Source: Picosynechococcus sp. PCC 7117
GTDB lineage: Bacteria > Cyanobacteriota > Cyanobacteriia > Cyanobacteriales > MRBY01
NCBI RefSeq assembly: GCF_001693275.1
Contig: NZ_CP016482.1
Span: forward strand, 186,001-250,000
DNA length: 64,000 bases
Reading direction: 5' to 3'
The number at the start of each line of letters is the position of its first letter. Within the stretch, counting starts at the first letter, position 1. The position numbers and the translations under genes are program-made. The notes beneath the pieces are model-generated. The model did not search any database and was not told the DNA's origin. It worked only from the letters and a program-made list of their open reading frames with translations. This document shows, piece by piece, positions 8,061 through 17,700 of the stretch.

Positions 8061-9229
8061 AGCCCCACTGCCTCCGGTGTAACCCCCGCATTTTTCAGCA
8101 CCGATTTCACATGGTTAAGCTGGAGATTGCCTTGTCGTGCTGCTTGGGAAAGAGTTGAACCACGCCGTAAACTGCGGATCATTGATTGGTAACGCAGATA
8201 GAGTCTACTCCGGTAGGGGGTATCAGGGTGGGTGATCAGCCCTCTGGCGATCGCATTGGCAATTTGATGATTATCTAGGGTACGAGGAACAGGGGTCGCT
8301 GTAGGACGCGGAATTGTATTGATTGCGAGGGTAATGGGTTTACTTTTTGGTGAATCAAGACGCTGGGCCACCTGATTTTGCCGTTGTAGGAGGGTGGCGA
8401 AAATTTCCTGCTGCTGGTCTAGGGTTTGCAATTGCGCCAAAAATTCTGATTGCTGGGAATCCAAGCTGGCCACACGGCCATCCAAACGCTCCACCTGATT
8501 TTCTAAAGCCGTCAGTCTGGCCTCAACATCGGCATTATTAGTTTCAGAAACCCCCTCAACTCTGACCAACAGTGGTTCCTGGCGCGTGGGATTATCTGGT
8601 AAAGATTCACCTTGACCCATGTGGAAAAGCTGGGCAAGGGTGCGGGGATCGAGTTGAAAAGTAGTCGCCGCCTGTTCCATGACCATTCCTTGGTCAATCT
8701 TAGAAATTGCCCCCTGAATCGCCCGATGTAATTCCGAATTTTCTACCAATAACTGTCGTTCAATCGCTAGGCGAACACCTTGCTGGAGTTGTCGTGTCGT
8801 ATTCGGGGTCTGAGCTGTCGCAGCCCGCACAGTGTCAACAGGGTGAGCTGTGACATTGACGATACTATTCCCTTGGGAACCTGCCACCAGTTTAAAAACA
8901 TAGAGCGATTCCACTTGATTTGCATCACGGGTCACCAGGCTGAGTTGGGCTTGTCCTGTTTGATTAGCAACCAAATGGAGTACAGACGCCCCCTGCTCAA
9001 ACGGGCGATCGCCATCGAGTTGAATGAGCGAACCATCATCCAGCCAACCCTTATAGGCCAAAACTCCATCCGGCAAAGTGAGGTTAACTCCCTGGTTGAC
9101 CTTGAGCGCGATGGTGGGAACCTGACGTTGTGCTGCCTCAGCTGAAATTCGTTGGGTTTGCGCCAAGACAGGTGTCCCCCACAATCCAAAAATCAGCGTA
9201 AACATCGAAAGCTTTGCAAGAGATTTCAT
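8057..9229 (-). CDS. VirB9/TraK-like outer channel protein
   Basis: 390 residues with a clear signal peptide (KLSMFTLIFGLWGTPVLAQT). The N-terminal half is beta-rich (TIALKVNQGVNLTLPDG ... LHLVANQTGQAQLSLV), as in TraK/VirB9/secretin N domains. A coiled coil at about residues 235-275 and a C-terminal helical domain follow. Position between the VirB10-like gene and the M23 peptidase fits a periplasmic or outer-membrane core component. Sequence match to VirB9 is by architecture, not strong motif. Confidence 0.65.
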   Translation of the reverse strand: MKSLAKLSMFTLIFGLWGTPVLAQTQRISAEAAQRQVPTIALKVNQGVNLTLPDGVLAYKGWLDDGSLIQLDGDRPFEQGASVLHLVANQTGQAQLSLVTRDANQVESLYVFKLVAGSQGNSIVNVTAHPVDTVRAATAQTPNTTRQLQQGVRLAIERQLLVENSELHRAIQGAISKIDQGMVMEQAATTFQLDPRTLAQLFHMGQGESLPDNPTRQEPLLVRVEGVSETNNADVEARLTALENQVERLDGRVASLDSQQSEFLAQLQTLDQQQEIFATLLQRQNQVAQRLDSPKSKPITLAINTIPRPTATPVPRTLDNHQIANAIARGLITHPDTPYRSRLYLRYQSMIRSLRRGSTLSQAARQGNLQLNHVKSVLKNAGVTPEAVGL

Positions 9230-9240
9230 CGAAAATAACC

Positions 9241-10662
9241 TTATGGAGAAAGAACAAAAGGAGCGTGAATTGTTAACTGCACAGACGTTTGGGGCTGGAT
9301 CAATTGCACCGCCGACCCCACATCTGGTTCAGCCAGCAGTGAATCTGTCAAACCCTTGAGGGCGGCACTACCGAGACTTGTCCAGTCCTTGCTGCCCCCC
9401 GCCCGCGTGATGGACGTACTTGATTCCGTTTGAAAAAATGTTTCCGAACGGCTAATGTACTGATCTGCCAGTCCCCGACCTGCTCCCAGCAACGCCCGAC
9501 CAAGGGGAGTTTGCAAAAAGCTCTGATCCGTTTTGGCTTTTAGTAAACGTCCATCTAGGGCTGAAACGGTCATGGTTCCACTGGGTAGAAGAACAGGCGG
9601 GCGATCGCCTTGGAGAATTGCCCGCACCTCCGCCACCAAATATCCATCCATAACCTGGGTGATCTCCGCCAGCAGCCGTGAATCCGCAGGTAAACCTAAA
9701 ATTGCCTCCGCCGTGCGAATGTGGAGAATCGCTTTTTCCGCCGCAATCAGTTGTTGCGTTACCGTGCCAGCCAGGGATTGACCCCCTTCAACTAAAAATT
9801 GGCGATCGCCTCGCAAAAAAGACGTTTCCTGCTGCACCAACAAAATCGAATCATCTTGAACAGTTTCCTCAAAAGAAAAAGACGATGGCGTAGGACGAGA
9901 TGGTGAAACCCCAGACTGAACCGAATTTTCCGGCAACGCGCCAAAACTCATCATTTGTTTCGGTGGTGGGGCGGAGGTTGGTAGAGATGCAGTGGGTGTA
10001 ATCGGAATAGGCGGAACCGCACGCATCGGCGTAGGGGCAGGCGGAATAAAATTTTGCCGTGGCGGTGGACTAGGTACTGTTGAGGAAACCGAAGTCCTTG
10101 AATCCATCGGTGGCAGCGGTGCTCGGGCAACTTCTGATTGCTGGGATTGTTCCTGCAATTGACCTGTGAGAACTTGCTGTTTTTGCTGTTCTTCTAAGAG
10201 CGCCGCCCGATTTTTGAGGGAACTAAAGGCAATCTCCCCCTCCAATTCCGCAAGCTTAGCCTGGTCGGGATCAACCTCTTCCTCCTCCAGAGCAACATCA
10301 GGGGCGATCGCCTCTGGATTAGCATTGCCCAGTTGGATACTATTACCCTGCGTTAAAGCCGCCCCAAGAAGCGCACAAACCAGCAAAACACCCGAACCAA
10401 AAAAGATCGCCTTCAGGTGAGGACGTTTATAAAGAGGTACCTTACCGACCTCAATTTCTAAATCTTCCTGATAAGCAGGTGGCGATGGCGGAATATCCTC
10501 CGACACAGAAGCTGGCTCAAGTTCCGATACTTGCACTTGAGAGAAATCAGACGGTGAATAATCCGTTGCAAAAGAAGCCGGACTCTTTTCAGAAGGGGTT
10601 GCTGTTTCAAAATCAAAATTAGCCCAACGTTCCAAGTCTAAGGACTGAAAATTTTCTGACAT
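9241..10662 (-). CDS. VirB10/TrbI-like channel protein
   Basis: 473 residues. A cytoplasmic acidic N terminus, a single membrane segment (about 85-105, LKAIFFGSGVLLVCALLGAA), a coiled coil (LEGEIAFSSLKNRAALLEEQ), a long proline-rich linker (190-250) and a C-terminal domain of VirB10/TrbI type containing segments like LAEITQVMDGYLVAEVRAIL. This order is diagnostic for VirB10, which spans both membranes and couples ATP energy to channel opening. It sits 11 bases before the VirB9-like gene in the operon. Confidence 0.82.
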   Translation of the reverse strand: MSENFQSLDLERWANFDFETATPSEKSPASFATDYSPSDFSQVQVSELEPASVSEDIPPSPPAYQEDLEIEVGKVPLYKRPHLKAIFFGSGVLLVCALLGAALTQGNSIQLGNANPEAIAPDVALEEEEVDPDQAKLAELEGEIAFSSLKNRAALLEEQQKQQVLTGQLQEQSQQSEVARAPLPPMDSRTSVSSTVPSPPPRQNFIPPAPTPMRAVPPIPITPTASLPTSAPPPKQMMSFGALPENSVQSGVSPSRPTPSSFSFEETVQDDSILLVQQETSFLRGDRQFLVEGGQSLAGTVTQQLIAAEKAILHIRTAEAILGLPADSRLLAEITQVMDGYLVAEVRAILQGDRPPVLLPSGTMTVSALDGRLLKAKTDQSFLQTPLGRALLGAGRGLADQYISRSETFFQTESSTSITRAGGSKDWTSLGSAALKGLTDSLLAEPDVGSAVQLIQPQTSVQLTIHAPFVLSP

Positions 10663-10683
10663 AACGCATTCCTAGTAAATTAA

Positions 10684-11433
10684 TTAATTCCGTAAGCGTT
10701 CCGGCATAGACTCAATCACCAACCCAGCCCGCCGTTCTTCCATAACAACCCGCTGAAGATTAGAAATTTGGGGATTGTCAATCGCCTGATCAACAGGAAC
10801 GAGGGGATCAATCACACGCACATAAACTTCATGCTCACGCACTACTTGATCGCCTAAATTGTCACCATTCGCGAAAACCATAAGAAGACCTGTATAGTCA
10901 ACTTTCCAGAGATCTTCTTCTACCTTTTGGGGCACGCCAATCACCGGAGAAGTCATTGCTGTCTGGGTGCGGGGTTGCGTCGTAAAAATATCCTGGGGCG
11001 TCAAAAGTGCAATCTGCGTGAGAATATCCTTGCGAATCCCATCACTAAGCCGAAACCCAGCCCGCCAGGTCGCTGTTGTAATTTTCAACTCGCCATTACC
11101 AGTAGAAATCAGCACACCAAGGTCAGGCTGAGGCGAACCCAGATCCTCCGGTGCATCAGGGGGAAGAATGCCACGCCAATCATAGAGGCTATAGAGGGTC
11201 GAAGCCACGAACTGACGAATCGATTCCGGGGTTGGTTCAGCATGGTCAAGGGCGACCACGTGGCGCGTTAGCCCATCAGCCGTTTCAACCAATCTTGGTG
11301 CAGGTTTATTCAGAAGGCTAATCACCGTGCCAATCACGCCGAGACTCATCAAGAGATTCAAGCCGCCCAAAATGAGACCAGCAACCACGCAGAGGGGCAG
11401 AAAATTAGGAGAACGTTGGGGTAGCAGTTTCAT
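10684..11433 (-). CDS. VirB8/TraE-like inner-membrane protein
   Basis: 249 residues: a short cytoplasmic N terminus, one membrane segment (about 12-38, LPLCVVAGLILGGLNLLMSL), and a periplasmic domain with alternating strands (LWKVDYTGLLMVFANGD, EHEVYVRVIDPLVP), as in VirB8 and TraE. These are assembly scaffolds of the inner-membrane complex. The start ATG overlaps the stop of the upstream VirB6-like gene by one base (TAATG), so the two are probably coupled. Confidence 0.75.
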   Translation of the reverse strand: MKLLPQRSPNFLPLCVVAGLILGGLNLLMSLGVIGTVISLLNKPAPRLVETADGLTRHVVALDHAEPTPESIRQFVASTLYSLYDWRGILPPDAPEDLGSPQPDLGVLISTGNGELKITTATWRAGFRLSDGIRKDILTQIALLTPQDIFTTQPRTQTAMTSPVIGVPQKVEEDLWKVDYTGLLMVFANGDNLGDQVVREHEVYVRVIDPLVPVDQAIDNPQISNLQRVVMEERRAGLVIESMPERLRN

Positions 11434-12605
11434 TATCGTTTCCCCCGATGAACAACTTTGAGACTCGTGGTGAAAGCCGCCCCTGCTGCCGCAAAAACAG
11501 CAGAAAAGCCCATACTGCCCGCAAAAAGGGCAAGGAAAGGATTAACTAATCCCCCCAAAAACGGGTAGAGCAAACCATGAAAACCAAGGGCTGTACTCTG
11601 TTGACTGGCGAGGGCAATTTGGAGGATGGTGAACATCCAGATACTCAACATCCCTGCAAACAGCCCACTGATAAAAATTTGCAGACCACTTTTTGCTGCT
11701 GGGTAGAGGGAGATGGCAATCCAGAGAGGTGCAGAAGAAGCCCAAACCGCGAGAGCATAGGCCATGATGATGTGGAATGTGCCTGCGACAAAACTGAGGA
11801 AACCCGTCACCACCAACTGGGTAAAATCATTGAAAAAGCGACCAACTGGATTAAGAAACGACCAATCTGAAGTAGACTCAGCCCCCAATTCTGCCGCTGC
11901 AGTATCCATCTCTGCATCAATCTCTGCAAGGCATTGTTCCTGCTCTAAACCACTGAGAGAGAAACAAGATTCTCGTTTTTGCTGATAGGTTTGATTAAGA
12001 CCCTGCTGAAGATTGGCATTCTTAATTAAATCCCGCCCAGCGACCCCGTTGTAGGTCTGAGAGAGGAGATAATTGTTCGCCCCATAGACCAAATTTTTGT
12101 ATGCCTGTAGACCCAATAAAGTAAGTTGACCTCCATTGGTAAAAAGCAAAACCACTACGAGGGGGGTGTAGATCATTTGCCAGGGAAACTGTTTGTAACT
12201 AGCAGCCTGCCACTTATAAACAGCGGCGATCGCCCAGAACATAAAGCCAACTGCAACGATGTAAGAAGTCGCCTGAAGTAAAATCGCAAAGTAAGGCGAA
12301 TCAAGGGAGAGATAAGTTTCCCAAAGCGTATCAAAGGAACCAGCAATATCACTAATCCAAATCTGCGAATCAAGGGTGGCATCCCCAGCAATTCCATCAG
12401 TGCCCGCCGGAAAAGGAACCCCAGACTGAGCCAGAAGCGGAAGAGGACGGCAGCTCAAAACCATCAACAGACCCAAAAAAGCCCACTGCAGGAGCCAACA
12501 CAGTCGACAATAAAGCCGCAGCCACACAGAAGGCATCCAACGAAAACAATCAAGACAATGCAGTTGAATAGCGTGATAAATTGTTTGATGAAGCGTTAAA
12601 AACAT
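11433..12605 (-). CDS. VirB6/TrbL-like polytopic membrane protein
   Basis: 390 residues with many hydrophobic segments: an N-terminal one (LLQWAFLGLLMVLSCRPLP), then about 100-145, 150-170, and a cluster from 250 to the end (FLSFVAGTFHIIMAYALAVW, APLWIAISLYPAA, FAGMLSIWMFTILQI). A large loop with cysteines lies between. This pattern fits VirB6/TrbL, the channel base in the inner membrane. Coupled by one base to the VirB8-like gene. No catalytic motif expected. Confidence 0.75.
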   Translation of the reverse strand: MFLTLHQTIYHAIQLHCLDCFRWMPSVWLRLYCRLCWLLQWAFLGLLMVLSCRPLPLLAQSGVPFPAGTDGIAGDATLDSQIWISDIAGSFDTLWETYLSLDSPYFAILLQATSYIVAVGFMFWAIAAVYKWQAASYKQFPWQMIYTPLVVVLLFTNGGQLTLLGLQAYKNLVYGANNYLLSQTYNGVAGRDLIKNANLQQGLNQTYQQKRESCFSLSGLEQEQCLAEIDAEMDTAAAELGAESTSDWSFLNPVGRFFNDFTQLVVTGFLSFVAGTFHIIMAYALAVWASSAPLWIAISLYPAAKSGLQIFISGLFAGMLSIWMFTILQIALASQQSTALGFHGLLYPFLGGLVNPFLALFAGSMGFSAVFAAAGAAFTTSLKVVHRGKR

Positions 12606-12666
12606 GCAAAACTATTTTCATCTCAAAAGATAAAAAACCAATAACAGTAAGAACAAGAAAAACACA

Positions 12667-13899
12667 TTAAAAAGATGTAATCCAACAAAAAGGACTTCCT
12701 CTTGCCCGCCTCGAAAGAGTCTGCAAATGAATCAAAAATTGTCGATATAAATTAATAAATAAGAAACCTCGATGTGGGCACCAATCTGGGGAGCAAAATA
12801 GTGAGTAAATGAAATTATCTAAAAGATTAAAAGAATAAAATATGCTACTCGCTTTTCTAAAGAAACAAGGTAGTAAATTCGGAAAATTAGGCAAAGATAA
12901 TTTAGCTTGAAGAGAAGTGACAATCCGAATTAAAGACAAATGAAAGCCATGCTCATGCTCACAAGATAGCTCCTTGAGTAGATTATTTATATTGAGTTTT
13001 TGAAAAGAAAATTTTCCTTTTGATAAACGAGAATAAATAGTCTGAAATCCAAGCCCAGAATCAAACGGAAGCCATGAGGATAAAAGGCCATTAAAATCAA
13101 CAAGAGGTTGTGCGCACTGGAGAGCGAAATATCTCAGAGGTGAGCGAAACTTCAAAAACTGCTTAAAGCGAATCTTTGAATCCTGATCTTGCTGACATTG
13201 CTCTAAAGAAAGTGTAAGTTTCGGAAAATAGGTCTGAAGAAAATCAAAGTCAATAAAACGGTGTAAAAGTTGAACTAAATCAGAATTAATTTTAAAAGCT
13301 CGTTGAAAATAATTCCAAGCCCGTTGTGCACTAGCCTTAGAGAGTTCTAAATAGTCGGCTAATTCTAAAATAGTGGGAACTTCTCCAGGAATTTGACAAA
13401 GAAAAGTCAAAATAGATTGTTGACGTTTTGTTAAAAATGGTTGACATAAAGCTTGTAGAAATTGCCAGCCATACTCATCAAAATCAGGAGCTGAAAAATG
13501 GGATGTAGAAACAAACTCAAGCTCTCGGAAAAAAGAGTAAGACTGTAACTTTTGGGCAAAGTGGGGCGTGACAGAAATTGGATAAAGATTACGGGCAGCT
13601 CCAGTCCTGACAGCATTACGGAGGTTCCAATAGGAAGTTAATTCAGCCGGATCATCAGTGCGAAGAGCCGTTTCAAAAAAGTGAGTAACCGCCTCTTGGT
13701 AAGCATCCTCAAAACCCCATTGCCTGGCCCAAGCAGTCGAGCGACACATGGCAGCAATATCGTCGGCATGGGCTTGGAGAAGAAGATCCAGGGCTCGCTG
13801 GCGAGTATGGGGTTGCTTAACATCTTGAAGGAGTTGACAGGTAGATTCCCAGGAGAGAGAAAGGTGCGCAGGATCAGATTTAAGAGCAAAAGAAGACAT
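12667..13899 (-). CDS. Sigma-factor-like regulator at the head of the transfer operon
   Basis: 410 residues from ATG 13899 (AGGAAT box eight bases upstream; the TTG 13926 start lacks one). The N-terminal part (IAAMCRSTAWARQWGFEDAY, then QEAVTHFFETAL) resembles sigma-70 region 2. The segment LTKRQQSILTFLCQIPGEVP, followed by TILELADYLELSKASAQRAW, resembles a region-4 helix-turn-helix. The C-terminal 200 residues are Phe/Leu-rich and unassigned. It sits first in the leftward transfer operon and may direct its transcription. Sigma activity is inferred; it could instead be another HTH regulator. Confidence 0.55.
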   Translation of the reverse strand: MSSFALKSDPAHLSLSWESTCQLLQDVKQPHTRQRALDLLLQAHADDIAAMCRSTAWARQWGFEDAYQEAVTHFFETALRTDDPAELTSYWNLRNAVRTGAARNLYPISVTPHFAQKLQSYSFFRELEFVSTSHFSAPDFDEYGWQFLQALCQPFLTKRQQSILTFLCQIPGEVPTILELADYLELSKASAQRAWNYFQRAFKINSDLVQLLHRFIDFDFLQTYFPKLTLSLEQCQQDQDSKIRFKQFLKFRSPLRYFALQCAQPLVDFNGLLSSWLPFDSGLGFQTIYSRLSKGKFSFQKLNINNLLKELSCEHEHGFHLSLIRIVTSLQAKLSLPNFPNLLPCFFRKASSIFYSFNLLDNFIYSLFCSPDWCPHRGFLFINLYRQFLIHLQTLSRRARGSPFCWITSF

Positions 13900-13937
13900 G
13901 AAAAGATTCCTAAAATTGCATGGCAATTCAAGGACTT

Positions 13938-13994
13938 CGCCCGTTAATCGAGTATAATGAAAACGGGCAAATGAAGTACTTGTATTTAATTTGC
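13938..13994. promoter_or_regulatory. Nested, mutually exclusive inverted repeats upstream of the sigma-like gene
   Basis: GCCCGTT pairs with AACGGGC, and the overlapping GGGCAAAT region pairs with ATTTGCC a little further on, so only one hairpin can form at a time. They lie 40-95 bases before ATG 13899. A TATAAT-like box is in the first loop. This could be an operator or an attenuator-like switch. Confidence 0.4.
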
Positions 13995-14702
13995 CGAGAT
14001 AAAGGCTCTTATCCAGAAGTTTTCGAGGCTATATGGATGGGAGTCTTTGTGTTGCGGGATAAACAGAAAATAAAGAGTTGAGATTAAGACAAGGTAAAGA
14101 ACCAAATCGAAGAAAAGACTTTATTTTCAAAGAATTGTAAAAGAATATTGTTGTCCTCTATGAGTTTGAGTACTAAATCAAGAATCTCAAAAACAGAGTA
14201 ATGCTGTTCGAGACATTGAATAAATAGAATTTAGCGTAAAAAATAGATTTTTGGAACCTTTTTGAAAAAAAGTCTCAGTGCACACAAAAGAACAAGAATT
14301 AATTTTAAATCTTAAAAAATGTTAAGAATAGATCTCGAGCCCTAAGAATGTAGCTCAATGTAAAAAAAATATAAAATCCCATAAGAATAGGGAACAAAAA
14401 AATGAGCGCATACAATCTTACGAAATTACGATGATCGATACTGTGATTTTACGAATTGTCCAAGCAGATTAATGACACAGTATTAAAATGCCAGGAATAT
14501 GAGATTAATCGTAAATAAAGAGGTATTATCTAACTAAAGAAAACGAGATAGGAAAACTAATGTTTTATGCTTAGCATAAACATCTAGAATACGCCACTAT
14601 CGATGAAAGTATCACCGCTAAAGATTCTGTAGAAGAAATTAAATTCTAGTGGCACAGCAAAAAACGTTCGTTAAGGTATGGCGGCAGATCTAAGGTCAAA
14701 AT
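13995..14702. other. AT-rich intergenic region between divergent genes
   Basis: About 700 bases with no convincing ORF. The region is A-rich with many short stop-laden frames. The only clear structure is the inverted repeat at 14560-14583. As the divergent control region of the transfer operon and the giant methyltransferase-helicase gene it must hold promoters for both; it could also hold an origin of transfer, but I see no recognisable nic site. Confidence 0.5.
14560..14583. repeat. Inverted repeat upstream of the giant gene
   Basis: ATGTTTTATGC, spacer TTA, then GCATAAACAT: near-perfect arms with a single extra T in the left one. It lies 120 bases before GTG 14703 and is a candidate operator. 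Confidence 0.5.
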
Positions 14703-17700
14703 GTGACAGAAACAGATCTAGAACGGATACAGCTAAGAAACTATTTGACAAATTTGTGGCAGCGAGGAGGCAAATTTGATTCAATCACAGCAGCAAGAAA
14801 AGCTATTCAAGCGGAATTAGGGATCGCCATTGAGCCGGGGAGTCAAACTGCAAAAATCATTGATGAAGTACTGGAATTATCATTGGTGACCGCAGCACGG
14901 GAAATAGCGTCTGAAAAAAAGCCACTAGAGGCATTTGACTTACTGGTAGATTTGTACGATCGCCAACCGCGTTTAGGGGTACGGTCATCAACAAGCGTCA
15001 GACAGCAAGCTTATAGTACGGCTTTACCCATCGCTTATTTAGCCTCGACTTTGGCGGGCATTAATCCAACCGCAAAAATCTATGAACCGACCGCAGGAAA
15101 CGGAGCATTATTGCTAGGGGCAGCACCAGAAAATTGCACTGTTAATGAACTGAATCCAGATCGAGCTAATCAACTCCGTAGCCAAGGGTTCACAGTGACG
15201 GAACAGGATGCAACGGCATATCTGCCGAACCAATTCCATGATGTGGTGATCATGAATCCGCCGTTTGGTCGGGTGAAGGGGAAGCGATTTCGCCTCGCTG
15301 GAGAGATGGGAACAACAAGCCAAATTGATCAGGCGATCGCCCTCCAGGCGTTGCAGGCGATGAAAAACGATGGTAGAGCAGTTTTGATTTTGGGAGGGAA
15401 ACCAGAAACCACGACATCGGAACGGGCCGAAGCCTATAACAGTCTGGAAACTCGACGCTTTTTTTATGTATTACAGCAGCAGTATAACGTCATTGATCAC
15501 TTCACCATTAGTGGTGATCTATACCGGAAACAGGGGGCCGGTTGGGCAATCGATATTATCCAAATCGCTGGGCGGGGGCAATCTCAACGACCTTTACCCG
15601 CCGTAGAACCGCCCCGAATTTATACCAGTTTTAATCAATTACGAGGATTTCTCCATGACTATCTCCAACGCAATCCAATTGCCGAGTTACAACGAATACC
15701 AAACCACCGACCGCGTCTGGATCCCAAAAACAGAGGGGGATCAGGCGTTATTTATGGTACGAATTCCAGCGAACCTAAGCACTCTCGACTTTCAGACGTA
15801 CCTCGAATTGATGAAAGTGCGGGTCGAGTGGATGTGCCGCCAATGGCTGGAACAGACCGGACAGTTGAAGAGCTTACAGGAGGAATTAGAGGAGACATTA
15901 CAGCAACTCAATCCGTATTTGATGGCTCCTTTGCTCTATCAGAAAGAGGACACCGACGAAATCGGCGATTGGTTGATGAACTGGGCGGTGAATCTGGTGG
16001 AATTCAATTCGACATGGCGGAATTGGTGGCAGATAACCAACTGGGCAATCGAGTTTCCCGTCTCCCTAACGGAATTAAAGCCGGATCCCAATCAGATGGC
16101 ACAGCACGACGCAGTGACAATATCGCAATTTCTGTCGGAACTCAGAACTCCTTTCCCATAAATGAAGAAACCACCATGAGTGAAGAATTTAACATTCCTT
16201 ATCAACCCCGTAGTCAAGGGCGATCGCCGCAAACTCTTATTCCAACAAACATGGCGGTGGCAGCCCAGAAAGCTCTTGATGTTTTTGAAGCAGTCCATGG
16301 CAATATTGACGATTTTGTTTGTCAGCGATTAGGCTATCCCTCCAAATCAGTGATGTTTGAGGTGTTGTACGCCGAGCAGATTGATTCCCTTGCCTTGGCT
16401 TTTGTCCAGAAGGATCAGGGGAAAATTTTTCTTAACGGCGACCAGACGGGAAATGGTAAGGGTCGATTTGGTGCTGCCAATATCATTGATGCCCAGCGAC
16501 AGGGCCATATTCCTGTGTTTGTCACCCAAAAGCCCAATCTCTATGCCGCAATGTTGGAGGACTTGGCGGATATTGGGCAGGGTGGAATGACGCCTTTTAT
16601 GACCAATAACAATGAGAAGCTGATCCTAAAAAATGGCACAGTGTTGACCACCGGAAATAAGGCGAGTCAGGAAGCAGAGATGTTCCAGATCGCCCAACGG
16701 TTGCATCTTGGCAATTATGGTGTAGTATTTACGACCTACAATCAGTTACAAACGGTCAATAATCAGGAACCCTATCGCCGAGAATTTTTGCGGGCGATCG
16801 CCCACCGTTCAGTCTTTATTTTTGACGAAGCCCACGAAGCCGGTGGGGGTCAGTCCGAAACATGGAAAACCGGACAGGCTCCCAATCGTGCTGAATTTGT
16901 CCGGGAATTGGTAGATCTCAGTGCAGGCGCGATGTTTATGTCCGCCACTGCCACTAAAAATCCTGCTGTGATGGATTTGTATGCCCGGAGAACCGATGCA
17001 ATCCATGCAGTAGATAGTATGTATCGCCTGGAAAATACCCTAAAAGCGGGAGGAATTCCCCTCCAGCAGATGATGGCAACCCAGTTTGTCCGTGCGGGCA
17101 ATATGCTGCGACGGGAACGGAGTTTCGACAATATTAGTTTCGATGCCAAGACTGTTCCTGTAGATCAAGACGTTGCCGACAATATTTCCGCCGTGATGCG
17201 AGCTATTGATCGCTTTGATGCGACCAAAGCCAAGGCAATGAAAGAATTGCGCAAGGAGGTGAGGGCAGAAGCGAAGAGTCTTAGCGAGGATAATTCCATT
17301 GGGCAGGCTAGTGTGCAGTCGGTAAATTTCACTTCCCTCATGCACAATGCTATTGAACAGGGATTACTTTCCCAAAAAGCAGAGGCCACTGTCCAAGAGG
17401 CGATCGCCGCCCTAGAACGAGGTGAAAAACCTTTAATTGCCCTGTCCAATACCATGGATAGCTTCATCGGCAGTTATGCCAAAGACCAAGGCATCGAGGC
17501 AGGGGAAGCGATTGAAATTACCTTTGGCGATGTTCTAAACCGTTATCTCGAACGTTCCCGCGATGTCATTATTACCGACTATCTCGGCAAGCGTACTCGA
17601 ATGCCCATGACCGCTGACCAATTGGGTGAAGAGGCGATCGCCGCCTTTGAAGAAGCCAAGGAAATCCTTGCCAATGCTGATTTTACGAAAATCCCCCTCA

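Noticed and set aside
13995-14702. Possible origin of transfer
   Set aside because: Position is suggestive, but no known nic motif or relaxase gene is visible in the window.
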